Shown here piece by piece: positions 8,457-15,312 of a stretch of DNA of 15,312 nt (within the stretch, counting starts at the first letter, position 1; each line of letters opens with the position of its first letter). The notes under the pieces were generated by a model. That model worked only from the letters and a program-made list of their open reading frames with translations. It made no database searches and was not told the origin of the DNA. A program made the position numbers and the translations under genes. The stretch is taken from contig SXIZ01000057.1 in the NCBI GenBank assembly GCA_005779525.1, forward strand, positions 1 through 15,312, read 5' to 3'. This DNA comes from Methylococcaceae bacterium (lineage in GTDB: Bacteria > Pseudomonadota > Gammaproteobacteria > Methylococcales > Methylomonadaceae).

Positions 8457-10628
8457 TTAATTCAAAGTCCCTTGCAATCGGGTTATCCAAGGATTGCGCG
8501 TTTGTGGATCGACATGAAATGCCAGTTGTTCTGATTTATGTAGCAAACCTTCTTCGCCAGAAGCATTGGGGTTTAACTGCCGTTTTTCCACAAAATCCAC
8601 CATTCGCTTAGTGTTATAAATAACCAAAACGCGAAAGCCGTTTTTATTGGGATAAATTTGAAATGCAATATTGCTTTCGGTAAAGCCTGGATTATTCCTT
8701 AACCGTTGCGCAATTTGCTGGGCATCATTATGTGCCATATTTTTAAGCACAGAATCTTCACGGGTATAAACTAAAGTAATGTAGTACTCGAGCAAGGTTC
8801 CCGCTAATTGCTGCTGTTGCAGATTTCGCACCTCATCATCCGCAAAGTTAAAGCTTTCAGCTACTAAATAATGTTGACCGCGTTCTCCGTCATTCGCAAA
8901 TAATGAAATTTTGTTTAAGGCTGGATGCTCCAACGCCGTTAAAAACGACATCGGTGCACGTATGTGTTTATCCACGGTTACCACCCACGGCAACGCACGT
9001 CCTTTGGTGAGAAAGCGTTTTTTTACACTACCGACCACTCCCGAACGTACCAACTCACTTTCGCGCCCCTGGGGCTTAACAATAAAAGCATCCACCCCAC
9101 CGATTTGCGTGTAAAACCCCGCCCGTTTGAATTGCTCTACAATATTGGAGTATCGTGGTTGGTATGGAATTCCAGTACCGTCATATAAAATATTAAATTT
9201 ATGATTCAAGGCATGCTCTGCCACGGTATCACGCAAGCGATTAGCAAAGGGTTCAACGTAAACATAGTCATCACTGTGATGGCCTGCTGCAGTTAAAACA
9301 CGGTATAAATCACTTTTTTTGCGAAATTCATCCAGCGAAGCAACGACAAAATTATGCCCATCAGAGTGGGCGGCGACAATTTCTTCTACCGACGTTTTGC
9401 CTGCGCCCGCTCCGCCTAGCGACATGACTAGCCTGGGCTGCGCAACCGGGGTTTTCCCTTCAAAAACTTTATCTTTAGCAACATCCAGCTTTTTGATGAT
9501 TTTACTTAAGCGCTCATAGGCAATTTCGACTGCCCTTTCCAAACGTTCTTCGCGATTAGCAGCAATCAACATGCGATCAATTAAGCCTGGGATTTTAACT
9601 AAATCAAAAATCTTTGCCTGCTCGCCTTCACATTGCTTGAGCAACTCCAATAATTCGGTATGCCCAGGGGATCGAAGACCCGTTAACATGTTAACGTCTA
9701 GACAAAATAGCGGCGCACTGCCATTTTCGCCGATGCTGATGCCATCAATTTCATAACGCCCAGGATGCCTTAAATCCTCTGTTCCGGGTAAAAAACCAAT
9801 GACATTTTCAGCCACACTTAAGGGATAATCTGCCAAATGCTTGCCAGCGCTGAATAATTCTTGCCGAATACTACTTATGGGTACTAATCCCCCATTCACC
9901 GAAACCAAACACTCCACACCCTCTGCGGTTTTATGCGATAAAAACGGGATCCCAGAGATAAATCTTTTATTTTCTGGCCATTTACCATACGCATTGGGCT
10001 TGTTGGGCAAACTTTTACTGCGTGTGGGATCTAAAGCATGGGTAAAGGCCACCGTCAATTCGGCACAACTGCTGTTGAGTTCATGTAAATTAATTGCATC
10101 TTGTTGATCAATTCGACGAAAATCAATACCTTGCTCATACACACTTTTAATTGCTGGCAACTTACCTAACACTGTCATAAAAAAATCCAGGGTCAAGCGA
10201 TTACCGTAGGTGAATGGGCGCACCGCGCGCATTTTTTGATAAAAAATCGCCAACCGTTCTGCAATATTATCAGTGTGAATGACGAAGCCATTGTTATCAA
10301 AAATTGCAGTTTCGTTATTACTTTCATCATCCATCACCAAACTTTCGATGGTTTCGCGGAAGATTTTACGTTTTGCAGGCTCCATCATAGAACCTGGTCG
10401 ATGACTCACTGTCGGTTGTTCTTTCCAATCATGAAAAATTTCGCGGTGAATACGCGCAAACAGTGTCGTTAAATACGTCACCCGTTTGGTTTGATCGTGG
10501 GAGACCGTGCCCTCGGCCTCCTGCTGTAAAATAGACAACAGTTTCGTTCCCTGCGCAATCGCCAGTGCGGTGCGTAGCTTTTTCAGCTGTTTATAGCCAA
10601 CCACTTTGGGAATCTGATGTTTATTCAT
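8457..10628 (-). CDS. Fic-like and zeta-toxin-type kinase fusion protein
   Basis: A 723-residue, apparently cytoplasmic protein with no signal peptide or membrane segment. A helical N-terminal region contains R137-P-F-T-Y-G-N-R144, which resembles the Fic motif HPFx(D/E)GNGR but has Arg in place of the catalytic His and lacks the second Gly; AMP-transfer by the usual route is therefore doubtful. From about 398 a zeta-toxin-like P-loop kinase domain follows: Walker A GGAGAGKTS (405-413), D433-E434-F435-R436 as the likely substrate-binding acidic motif, and DGTG (483-486). Zeta kinases phosphorylate small molecules such as UDP-N-acetylglucosamine. A further ~180 residues follow with no recognised domain. 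It is far longer than plasmid zeta toxins (~280 residues) and no epsilon-type antitoxin is adjacent. Long zeta-domain proteins occur among Legionellales proteins, some proposed as secretion-system effectors; that role here is inference. A promoter and nested repeats lie upstream. Confidence 0.8.
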   Translation of the reverse strand: MNKHQIPKVVGYKQLKKLRTALAIAQGTKLLSILQQEAEGTVSHDQTKRVTYLTTLFARIHREIFHDWKEQPTVSHRPGSMMEPAKRKIFRETIESLVMDDESNNETAIFDNNGFVIHTDNIAERLAIFYQKMRAVRPFTYGNRLTLDFFMTVLGKLPAIKSVYEQGIDFRRIDQQDAINLHELNSSCAELTVAFTHALDPTRSKSLPNKPNAYGKWPENKRFISGIPFLSHKTAEGVECLVSVNGGLVPISSIRQELFSAGKHLADYPLSVAENVIGFLPGTEDLRHPGRYEIDGISIGENGSAPLFCLDVNMLTGLRSPGHTELLELLKQCEGEQAKIFDLVKIPGLIDRMLIAANREERLERAVEIAYERLSKIIKKLDVAKDKVFEGKTPVAQPRLVMSLGGAGAGKTSVEEIVAAHSDGHNFVVASLDEFRKKSDLYRVLTAAGHHSDDYVYVEPFANRLRDTVAEHALNHKFNILYDGTGIPYQPRYSNIVEQFKRAGFYTQIGGVDAFIVKPQGRESELVRSGVVGSVKKRFLTKGRALPWVVTVDKHIRAPMSFLTALEHPALNKISLFANDGERGQHYLVAESFNFADDEVRNLQQQQLAGTLLEYYITLVYTREDSVLKNMAHNDAQQIAQRLRNNPGFTESNIAFQIYPNKNGFRVLVIYNTKRMVDFVEKRQLNPNASGEEGLLHKSEQLAFHVDPQTRNPWITRLQGTLN

Positions 10629-10651
10629 GCTGCAAACCTGTTTTTATAGTT

Positions 10652-10680
10652 ATTATTAATTTGTGCGCATCATCTGTAAA
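10652..10680 (-). promoter_or_regulatory. Likely sigma-70 promoter of the Fic-like/zeta gene
   Basis: On the minus strand TTTACA (10680-10675) is followed after exactly 17 bases by AATAAT (10657-10652), about 24 bases before the ATG. A second AT-rich hexamer (TATAAA) lies slightly downstream. The short leader carries only a weak AGG about ten bases before the start. Confidence 0.45.
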
Positions 10681-10699
10681 GCAGAGTGCTTAGGCGAAC

Positions 10700-10753
10700 C
10701 ATAGCGCACAATTTCATAGCGGTAGCGCTATGACACAACAGCACATCGCTATG
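10700..10753 (-). promoter_or_regulatory. Nested CATAGCG inverted repeats, probable operator
   Basis: CATAGCG occurs at 10700-10706 and 10715-10721, and its complement CGCTATG at 10726-10732 and 10747-10753. This makes an inner palindrome with a 4-base centre and an outer pair around it. It starts 20 bases upstream of the predicted -35 of the Fic-like/zeta gene, a usual place for an activator or a looping repressor. No T-run follows on either strand, which argues against a terminator. The regulator is not identified. Confidence 0.5.
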
Positions 10754-10928
10754 CTACTAAACAATGATTTAGGTTTGATTTTAACGTGTCTCACTGTTGC
10801 CGTAAATGCGTTATCGCATTAGCAGGAAAACAGCGTAAAGAGATAAGGGTAAGCAGAATAATACGCTAGAAACTAAACGGAAGCGTAAATCTAAGATTGA
10901 TATCGAGAGGGCCGAATCAAAACACGGT

Positions 10929-10992
10929 GCAGAGTCAATTAAAACTCTGCCAAACCGCTGCTAGAAGCGATCAGAATTGCTCGCTTCTAGCA
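10929..10992 (-). terminator. Tandem hairpins downstream of slyD
   Basis: A perfect 12-bp stem (10959-10970 with 10981-10992, 10-base loop) begins 34 bases after the slyD stop. A second perfect 7-bp stem GCAGAGT/ACTCTGC (10929-10935, 10944-10950) follows. Only short T stretches come after each on the minus strand, so these may terminate weakly or protect the 3' end rather than act as a textbook intrinsic terminator. Confidence 0.55.
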
Positions 10993-11025
10993 CTACATGC
11001 CAACTACAATGAAGTTAATTCACTG

Positions 11026-11508
11026 TTAGTGGTGATGGCCGCCTGCACCATGAATATGGCCATGCGCAATTTCCTCAGGCGACGCATCACGGATCTCTGT
11101 CACTTCAACATCAAACGTCAACGCTTCGCCCGCCAACGGATGATTGCCGTCTATGGTAATTTCATCACCATTGATTTCGATAATGGTCACAATGCCTGGA
11201 CCGTGACTGACATCTGCATGAAATTGCATACCGACTTCTAACTCATCAATGCCTTCAAACATTTTACGTTCCAACACTTGGATCATATCATCCTGATGTT
11301 CGCCATAGGCATCTTTAGGTTCGATGGTAACTTTGAAGGTATCCCCCACTTTTTTACCCACAAGTGCCGCTTCCAGACCCGAAATAATATTGCCAGAGCC
11401 GTGCAGATAAACCAGCGCCTCACCACCCGCGGAGCTATCTAGAACTTCACCCGCCGCATTGGTTAGGGTATAGTGAAACGACACTGCTTTATCATTAGCA
11501 ATTTGCAT
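11026..11508 (-). CDS. slyD: FKBP-type peptidyl-prolyl isomerase SlyD
   Basis: A 160-residue cytoplasmic prolyl cis-trans isomerase and chaperone; SlyD proteins also bind nickel through a His-rich tail and help hydrogenase maturation. Seen: an FKBP half (about 1-68) with the phrase SGLEAALVGKKVGD (43-56); an inserted chaperone (IF) domain (about 69-122); the return to FKBP with DGNHPLAGEALTFDVEV (120-136); and a short tail with six histidines (HGHIHGAGGHHH, 149-160). The tail is much shorter than that of E. coli SlyD (196 residues), so metal storage is probably modest. An AAAGG lies six bases before the ATG. It diverges from greB across 91 bases. Confidence 0.95.
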   Translation of the reverse strand: MQIANDKAVSFHYTLTNAAGEVLDSSAGGEALVYLHGSGNIISGLEAALVGKKVGDTFKVTIEPKDAYGEHQDDMIQVLERKMFEGIDELEVGMQFHADVSHGPGIVTIIEINGDEITIDGNHPLAGEALTFDVEVTEIRDASPEEIAHGHIHGAGGHHH

Positions 11509-11521
11509 AAAAAACCTTTGT

Positions 11522-11550
11522 TTGAATTAATAAAAACGCAATATGATAAT
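11522..11550 (+). promoter_or_regulatory. Predicted sigma-70 promoter of greB
   Basis: TTGAAT (11522-11527), a 17-base spacer and GATAAT (11545-11550) give a good sigma-70 match about 50 bases before the greB ATG. Confidence 0.55.
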
Positions 11551-11573
11551 GCTTTAAACAATTTTTTTCTCAA
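11546..11573 (-). promoter_or_regulatory. Predicted slyD promoter overlapping the greB promoter
   Basis: On the minus strand TTGAGA (11573-11568), a 16-base spacer and CATTAT (11551-11546) precede slyD. This -10 box occupies almost the same bases as the greB -10 box on the other strand, so polymerase could hardly occupy both at once. Confidence 0.4.
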
Positions 11574-11599
11574 AAATCCCTTAAATAAAAGTGAAATAG

Positions 11600-12106
11600 A
11601 TGAGTCGCTGGAAAGCCCCCCGCCCTAAATCTTCTCCATATATTACGCAAACAGGTTACCTGGCCCTAGAACAGGAACTTAAACACCTCTGGGAAAAGCG
11701 GCGTGACGTGACGGCGGCATTGAGCGCCGCGGCTGCAGAAGGTGATCGTTCGGAAAACGCAGAATATATTTATCGCAAGAAAGAATTACGTGGCATCGAC
11801 AGCCGTATTCATTATTTACAAAAACGCTTACCGAGCTTGACGGTGGTGAGCAGCTTACCTGCGGACTTGGATCGCATTTATTTTGGCGCTAAAGTCACCT
11901 TGGAAAATACAGCAGGAGAAGAAATTTGTTATCGGATTGTCGGCGCCGATGAACTTGACCCCAGTAAAAACTACATCAGCGTGGATGCACCCTTGGCTAG
12001 ACTATTATTGAAAAAAACCTTTGATGATGAAATCGTGTTTCGCGTTCATGAGCAGACTAATCGCTATACGGTGGTGGATATTGAATATGATCAGGACACG
12101 TTGTAA
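11600..12106 (+). CDS. greB: Transcription elongation factor GreB
   Basis: A 168-residue cytoplasmic factor that enters the RNA polymerase secondary channel and stimulates cleavage of backtracked transcripts. Seen: an N-terminal antiparallel coiled coil (about 15-80) whose tip carries the invariant GDRSENAEY (48-56) with acidic D49 and E52, and a C-terminal FKBP-fold domain (about 85-165). The basic N-terminus (SRWKAPRPKS) and length of 168 favour GreB over GreA. The ATG at 11600 has no strong ribosome-binding site. The gene ends just before a hairpin shared with the convergent amylase gene. Confidence 0.93.
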   Translation: MSRWKAPRPKSSPYITQTGYLALEQELKHLWEKRRDVTAALSAAAAEGDRSENAEYIYRKKELRGIDSRIHYLQKRLPSLTVVSSLPADLDRIYFGAKVTLENTAGEEICYRIVGADELDPSKNYISVDAPLARLLLKKTFDDEIVFRVHEQTNRYTVVDIEYDQDTL

Positions 12107-12121
12107 CACTCCGTAAAACAA

Positions 12122-12166
12122 CATAGGGAGCTTGAGCCCAGCTCCCTATGCACAAAGCTGTTTTTA
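12122..12166. terminator. Shared terminator between greB and the amylase gene
   Basis: A perfect 11-bp stem, CATAGGGAGCT (12122-12132) with AGCTCCCTATG (12140-12150), has a 7-base loop. On the plus strand a five-T run follows at 12161-12165, ten bases after the stem and reaching into the amylase stop codon. On the minus strand a T-rich TTGTTTTA follows directly. It can serve both convergent genes, better for the amylase. Confidence 0.75.
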
Positions 12167-13498
12167 TTGCGGGACGTACACCACAAAGCCGCGAGGCGGA
12201 GCCCAAAATTGCGCTCGTCCATCCACGCCCGAAAATTGGGCGACAGGTTCGCTGTTATTAATTCCACTCCACCACGCGACAGGCTGAAAACGTTGATTAT
12301 GCCACTGTGTCCCCACCCAACTGCCCTGCCAATGATCACCGCGATTATTCAGCACATAAATTAATCCCGGTTGATCGCCGTAACCATGACGCTCCATAAT
12401 ATATAAATCATCATCTAACCACAGCTCCGTAGTCCCACCACCGGCATATTTTTCGTGCACCTGCACTAAAGCGGCAATACCATTTGGCGTATTCAGCAAT
12501 GCTAGGTCTTCTTGGAAATAATCTTTCCAAAAAACACAAGGATAACCCTCATGCGTCAGGATATAACTGTAAGCGAGTAACTTATCATTTACGATCGGGC
12601 GACCTTCGTCACGTAAATCATGATTTTCAACAAAGGTCACCGCAGATTGCGGTTGTTTTTGCAATAATGTTTCCCAGCTGGCGAGATGGCGTAAACTAAA
12701 GCCATATTGATCACATAATGCTTTCAACAATTCGCGTAGCGGAAAATCAAACGCATCGACTGGATTTAAATTAGAAAAATTGGTTTTTTCAACCCATTGT
12801 TCAATCGTGTGTGCACTATCCCAATGCTCAGCGACCCCATACGGAGCAAAGGGTTTGCCATTGCGCAGATAGCGATATTCTTGAATTGCGGTAATCGTAC
12901 CTGGGTTATAACCTTTAACATAATCATAGCGAAAGCCGTCAAATTCTAGCTCCTCTATCATCCACCGCGCCAACTGCATAATTTCAGTATAGACATAGGG
13001 ATTTCGATGCGATAAATCGGGCATATCGCCAAAAGTCCCTTCGTCCCAAGGTTCATAGGCATTTGGATGAAAACATTCCCAGGTGCGCGCAAAGCGCCCA
13101 CTGGCTGGATTAAATAACGTCCAACGGCTTTGACCATCAATCGGGTTCACCTCCTGGGCATCGCCACCACAATTATGATTGATCACCATATCTGCATACA
13201 CCTGCATTTGCTGCTGATGCGCCGTCAAAATCAGCTGCTTTAATTCCGCACCATCACCGAACCAAGTTTTACGACTACCTTTCTGATCAAAATCTCCCAA
13301 ATCATAATAATCATAGGGATCGTATCCCATCGAGGGACCAAATAAATTGGCGGCCTTATGCACTGGCGGTAGCCATAAGGCCGTGAATCCAACCTCAGCG
13401 AGTTGCGGAAGTTGTTGTTGCACATGGTTCCACCAATTATATTCTTGTTGGGTGGCTTTCGGACAATCCCAAAAAAACGCTTGCATGATGACACTCAT
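12164..13498 (-). CDS. Cytoplasmic GH13 alpha-amylase
   Basis: A 444-residue glycoside hydrolase family 13 enzyme that should cleave alpha-1,4 bonds in starch, glycogen or maltodextrins. The conserved regions are all present: D103-MVIN-H108 (region I), GFRYDYVKG with nucleophile D192 and K195 (region II), E224 in GVAEHWD as acid/base (region III), and FVENHD with H293/D294 (region IV). The C-terminal beta domain covers about 350-444. No signal peptide is seen, so it most likely acts on intracellular glycogen or imported dextrins. The GFRYDYVKGY phrase is reminiscent of plant/archaeal-type amylases, but I cannot settle the subfamily. AAGGAG lies six bases before the ATG, which fixes the start. 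No other glycogen or maltose genes are next to it. Confidence 0.92.
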   Translation of the reverse strand: MSVIMQAFFWDCPKATQQEYNWWNHVQQQLPQLAEVGFTALWLPPVHKAANLFGPSMGYDPYDYYDLGDFDQKGSRKTWFGDGAELKQLILTAHQQQMQVYADMVINHNCGGDAQEVNPIDGQSRWTLFNPASGRFARTWECFHPNAYEPWDEGTFGDMPDLSHRNPYVYTEIMQLARWMIEELEFDGFRYDYVKGYNPGTITAIQEYRYLRNGKPFAPYGVAEHWDSAHTIEQWVEKTNFSNLNPVDAFDFPLRELLKALCDQYGFSLRHLASWETLLQKQPQSAVTFVENHDLRDEGRPIVNDKLLAYSYILTHEGYPCVFWKDYFQEDLALLNTPNGIAALVQVHEKYAGGGTTELWLDDDLYIMERHGYGDQPGLIYVLNNRGDHWQGSWVGTQWHNQRFQPVAWWSGINNSEPVAQFSGVDGRAQFWAPPRGFVVYVPQ

Positions 13499-13760
13499 AA
13501 TTGACTCCTTGTGATTAGTTTGAGCGTAAACTGAATCATACTCCTATAGCCGATTTTTATATATTTTAATATTTTGAGCACTACTTCCCAGCGTTTGCCG
13601 GGTTAATGCATAATTCGACTGAGGGCCGTGGTACTCCGCCTGCCCCCCTAGTGCGCTAGAGCAGTGGATTAATGCAGCCTGTTGGATAATGTTCTTGGCA
13701 TATTTGACTCACTGTACCGCGCTGCCCAAAGTCGCTTGACGGATTTCAGACCTGCTCGGT

Positions 13761-13820
13761 GGCTAGGGCTACACTCTGTGCCTGGAACACTGCCCTAAGC
13801 TGGGCGAGTGTGTATTAGCC
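13761..13820 (+). other. Candidate long stem-loop upstream of cca
   Basis: Three nested pairings, GGCTA/TAGCC (13761-13765, 13816-13820), ACACTC/GAGTGT (13771-13776, 13806-13811) and GCCC/GGGC (13792-13795, 13802-13805), build one interrupted stem. A terminator-like hairpin follows five bases later. Together they suggest a small RNA on the plus strand; the strand is inferred from the following T-rich tract. Confidence 0.3.
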
Positions 13821-13824
13821 GCTA

Positions 13825-13850
13825 CTTGCAGTCTAGCCTGCAAGCTTTTA
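13825..13850 (+). terminator. Terminator-like hairpin upstream of cca
   Basis: A perfect 7-bp stem CTTGCAG/CTGCAAG (13825-13831, 13838-13844) with a 6-base loop is followed by CTTTTA. The stem and T-tract are short, so termination may be weak. It would end a transcript coming from the non-coding region on the left, since no plus-strand gene lies there. Confidence 0.4.
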
Positions 13851-13887
13851 TGCTATAGCATTATCAAACTACTCCATTGTTACTTGC

Positions 13888-15120
13888 ATGCAAGCATTTC
13901 TCGTAGGCGGCGCGGTGCGCGACCTATTACTTCAGCGACCTGTCACTGAAAAAGACTGGGTAGTTATCGGGGAAACTCCCGCCAGTATGCTGCGCCTGGG
14001 ATTTTTGCCTGTAGGGAAAGATTTTCCGGTATTTTTACATCCCGACACCCACGAAGAATACGCCCTAGCTCGAACCGAGCGTAAAACCACGCCTGGCTAT
14101 AAAGGCTTTAGTGTGTATACCGCACCCGATGTCAGCCTGGAAGAGGATTTATTACGTCGTGATTTAACCATCAATGCTATGGCGATGACGGATGATGGCC
14201 GTATTATCGACCCGTATCAAGGACAATACGATTTACAACAACGCTGGCTGCGCCATGTGTCGCCTGCGTTTGTTGAAGACCCGGTACGTATTCTGCGTAT
14301 CGCCCGTTTTGCGGCGCGCTATGCCTATCTCAACTTTAAAATAGCCCCTGAGACGCTGCAGTTAATGCAAACCATGGTGGACAGTGGCGAAGTCGATCAT
14401 TTAGTGCCAGAACGTGTTTGGGCAGAGCTCAGTAAAGCCTTGCTTGAAAACACCCCGAGTGCGTTCTTTTATACCTTACAAGCCTGTGGTGCATTAGCAC
14501 GTATTTTTCCTGAAATTGATACCTTGTTTGGTGTGCCCCAGCCCGAAAAATACCATCCAGAAATAGATACCGGGGTGCATGTCTTAATGGCATTGGAACA
14601 AGCGGCGCTGTTGTCCCCTAAAATTGAAGTGCGCTTTGCCACCTTAGTGCATGATTTAGGCAAAGCCACTTCTCCCAAAGACAATCTTCCGCATCATTAT
14701 GGACATGAAACGGCGGGCTTACCATTATTGGAAACTTTATGTACACGCATACGCGTCCCTAATCACTGTAAAGTGCTTGCCAAACAAGTTATGCAGTTTC
14801 ATACGCATTGCCATAAAAGCCGTGAATTGAAAGCCTCTACCCTGACCGATATGCTTACTAAGCTCGGTGCATTCAAAGGTAAAAGTCATTTGGATGATTT
14901 TTTACTCGCCTGTGAAGCCGACGCCCGTGGACGCTTGGGATTAGAAAGTCAGCCTTATCCACAAGCCCAAATAGTGAAACAAGCCGCACATGCTGGCGCC
15001 AGTGTTGATACAGCTACCATTGTCAGCGGAGCGTATCAAGGTGCCGAAATCGGAGAAGCCATCCGGCAACTGCGCATCCAAGCCATCACAGAAGTCATCA
15101 AGCAGTACAAAGCATTGTAA
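13888..15120 (+). CDS. cca: CCA-adding enzyme (multifunctional tRNA nucleotidyltransferase)
   Basis: A 410-residue class II nucleotidyltransferase that builds or repairs the 3' CCA of tRNAs. Seen: the GGAVRD signature (7-12), the metal-binding E21-K-D23 (the E. coli enzyme has DxD; ExD is an acceptable variant), the HEEYALARTERK segment (55-66), RRDLTINAM (90-98) for nucleotide selection, and an HD domain with H255-D256 in LVHDLGK, typical of the gammaproteobacterial form with added phosphohydrolase activity. Length matches E. coli (412). The ATG lies within a perfect 12-bp palindrome (13883-13894) and has no visible Shine-Dalgarno sequence; the first residues MQAFLVGGAV match the family, so the start is secure. 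yajQ follows after 33 bases on the same strand. Confidence 0.96.
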   Translation: MQAFLVGGAVRDLLLQRPVTEKDWVVIGETPASMLRLGFLPVGKDFPVFLHPDTHEEYALARTERKTTPGYKGFSVYTAPDVSLEEDLLRRDLTINAMAMTDDGRIIDPYQGQYDLQQRWLRHVSPAFVEDPVRILRIARFAARYAYLNFKIAPETLQLMQTMVDSGEVDHLVPERVWAELSKALLENTPSAFFYTLQACGALARIFPEIDTLFGVPQPEKYHPEIDTGVHVLMALEQAALLSPKIEVRFATLVHDLGKATSPKDNLPHHYGHETAGLPLLETLCTRIRVPNHCKVLAKQVMQFHTHCHKSRELKASTLTDMLTKLGAFKGKSHLDDFLLACEADARGRLGLESQPYPQAQIVKQAAHAGASVDTATIVSGAYQGAEIGEAIRQLRIQAITEVIKQYKAL

Positions 15121-15153
15121 AATAGCGCACCTTTAACTAACCCAGTAACAACT

Positions 15154-15312
15154 ATGCCTTCATTTGACATAATTTCTGAATTTGACAAACACGAACTCAA
15201 AAACGCGATCGATCAAGCCAATAAAGAAGTTGGCAGTCGCTTCGACTTTAAAGGTACGGATTCCAATTTTGAACTTAATGATGATAAGGTCATCATGAGC
15301 TCCGGCTCTAAT
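15154..15312 (+). CDS. yajQ: YajQ family nucleotide-binding protein (5' part)
   Basis: The first 53 codons of yajQ, open to the window edge. The start MPSFDIISEFD and the phrase SRFDFKGT are diagnostic of this small (~160-residue) cytoplasmic protein, which binds nucleotides and, in some species, cyclic di-GMP. No Shine-Dalgarno is evident before the ATG. The 33-base gap after cca suggests cotranscription. Confidence 0.93.
   Translation, partial: MPSFDIISEFDKHELKNAIDQANKEVGSRFDFKGTDSNFELNDDKVIMSSGSN

Larger units (their letters stand above)
10629..11025. other. Non-coding region between the Fic-like/zeta gene and slyD
   Basis: No gene is supported in these 397 bases. It holds the promoter and nested repeats of the zeta gene, a small hairpin AATGCG/CGCATT at 10805-10820, an AGCGTA/TACGCT inverted repeat (10832-10837, 10862-10867), and two strong hairpins just after slyD. 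I see no tRNA or small-RNA signature. Confidence 0.55.
13499..13887. other. Non-coding region between the amylase gene and cca
   Basis: These 389 bases hold no supported gene. The part near the amylase gene (13499-13580) is AT-rich and should hold its promoter, though no strong -35/-10 pair stands out. The part from about 13590 to 13850 is G+C-rich and full of small inverted repeats. A near-identical 11-mer occurs at 13600-13610 and 13666-13676 (GGGTTAATGCA, GGATTAATGCA). No match to RNase P RNA, SRP RNA or tmRNA consensus segments was found. Confidence 0.5.

Noticed and set aside
8278..8490. A 70-codon minus-strand reading frame across the GC-rich island
   Set aside because: It overlaps the end of the zeta-domain gene and its composition follows the inverted repeats of the element, so it is more likely structural DNA or RNA than protein.
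8457..10800. A classical epsilon-zeta toxin-antitoxin operon
   Set aside because: No small antitoxin gene lies on either side of the zeta-domain gene, and the protein is more than twice the usual zeta length.
10897..11241. A 114-codon plus-strand reading frame
   Set aside because: It is largely the antisense shadow of slyD and includes the slyD terminator hairpins.
13590..13850. RNase P RNA, SRP RNA or tmRNA before cca
   Set aside because: Their conserved segments (for example GAGGAAAGTCC, GGAAGGAAGCAGC or a tRNA-like CCA end) are absent on both strands.
13888..13960. Glu instead of Asp in the first metal-binding position of Cca as a sign of inactivation
   Set aside because: An acidic residue is kept, every other motif is intact, and ExD is chemically sensible in this superfamily.

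Overview
This window looks like chromosomal DNA from a gammaproteobacterium with moderate to low G+C. Housekeeping genes of gammaproteobacterial type (slyD, greB, a class II cca with an HD domain, yajQ) sit beside two blocks of more accessory character. The long Fic-like/zeta-kinase protein and the AT-leaning codon use would suit a host-associated lineage such as the Legionellales, but that placement is inference only.

Left part (1-8456, all genes on the minus strand). A pelA-pelB pair encodes the periplasmic Pel modification enzyme (hydrolase plus deacetylase) and the outer-membrane TPR/beta-barrel export protein. The genes overlap by 8 bases and are surely cotranslated. No pelC, pelD, pelE, pelF or pelG follows. 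After 335 non-coding bases comes an unrelated gene whose C-terminal half carries an RNxxxH motif, the mark of HEPN ribonucleases. The pelA leader contains a 10-bp inverted repeat and a short upstream reading frame whose stop overlaps the pelA start. Upstream of that lies a GC-rich island (about 8300-8430) with nested inverted repeats that could fold into a branched RNA.

Middle (8457-11025). A 723-residue minus-strand protein joins a degenerate Fic-like motif to a zeta-toxin-type P-loop kinase domain. No antitoxin gene is next to it. Its upstream region has a plausible sigma-70 promoter and four copies of a 7-bp motif (CATAGCG) arranged as two nested inverted repeats, probably an operator.

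Right part (11026-15312). slyD (minus) and greB (plus) diverge from a 91-bp region where their predicted -10 boxes overlap on opposite strands. greB and a cytoplasmic GH13 alpha-amylase gene (minus) converge on a shared, near-bidirectional terminator hairpin. A 389-bp non-coding stretch with stem-loops precedes cca (plus), which is followed after 33 bases by yajQ, cut by the window end.

No tRNA, rRNA, CRISPR array, transposase or integrase was seen. The points most worth following are the orphan pelAB pair, the Fic-like/zeta fusion with its nested operator, the HEPN-motif protein, and the structured GC-rich island between the zeta gene and pelA.
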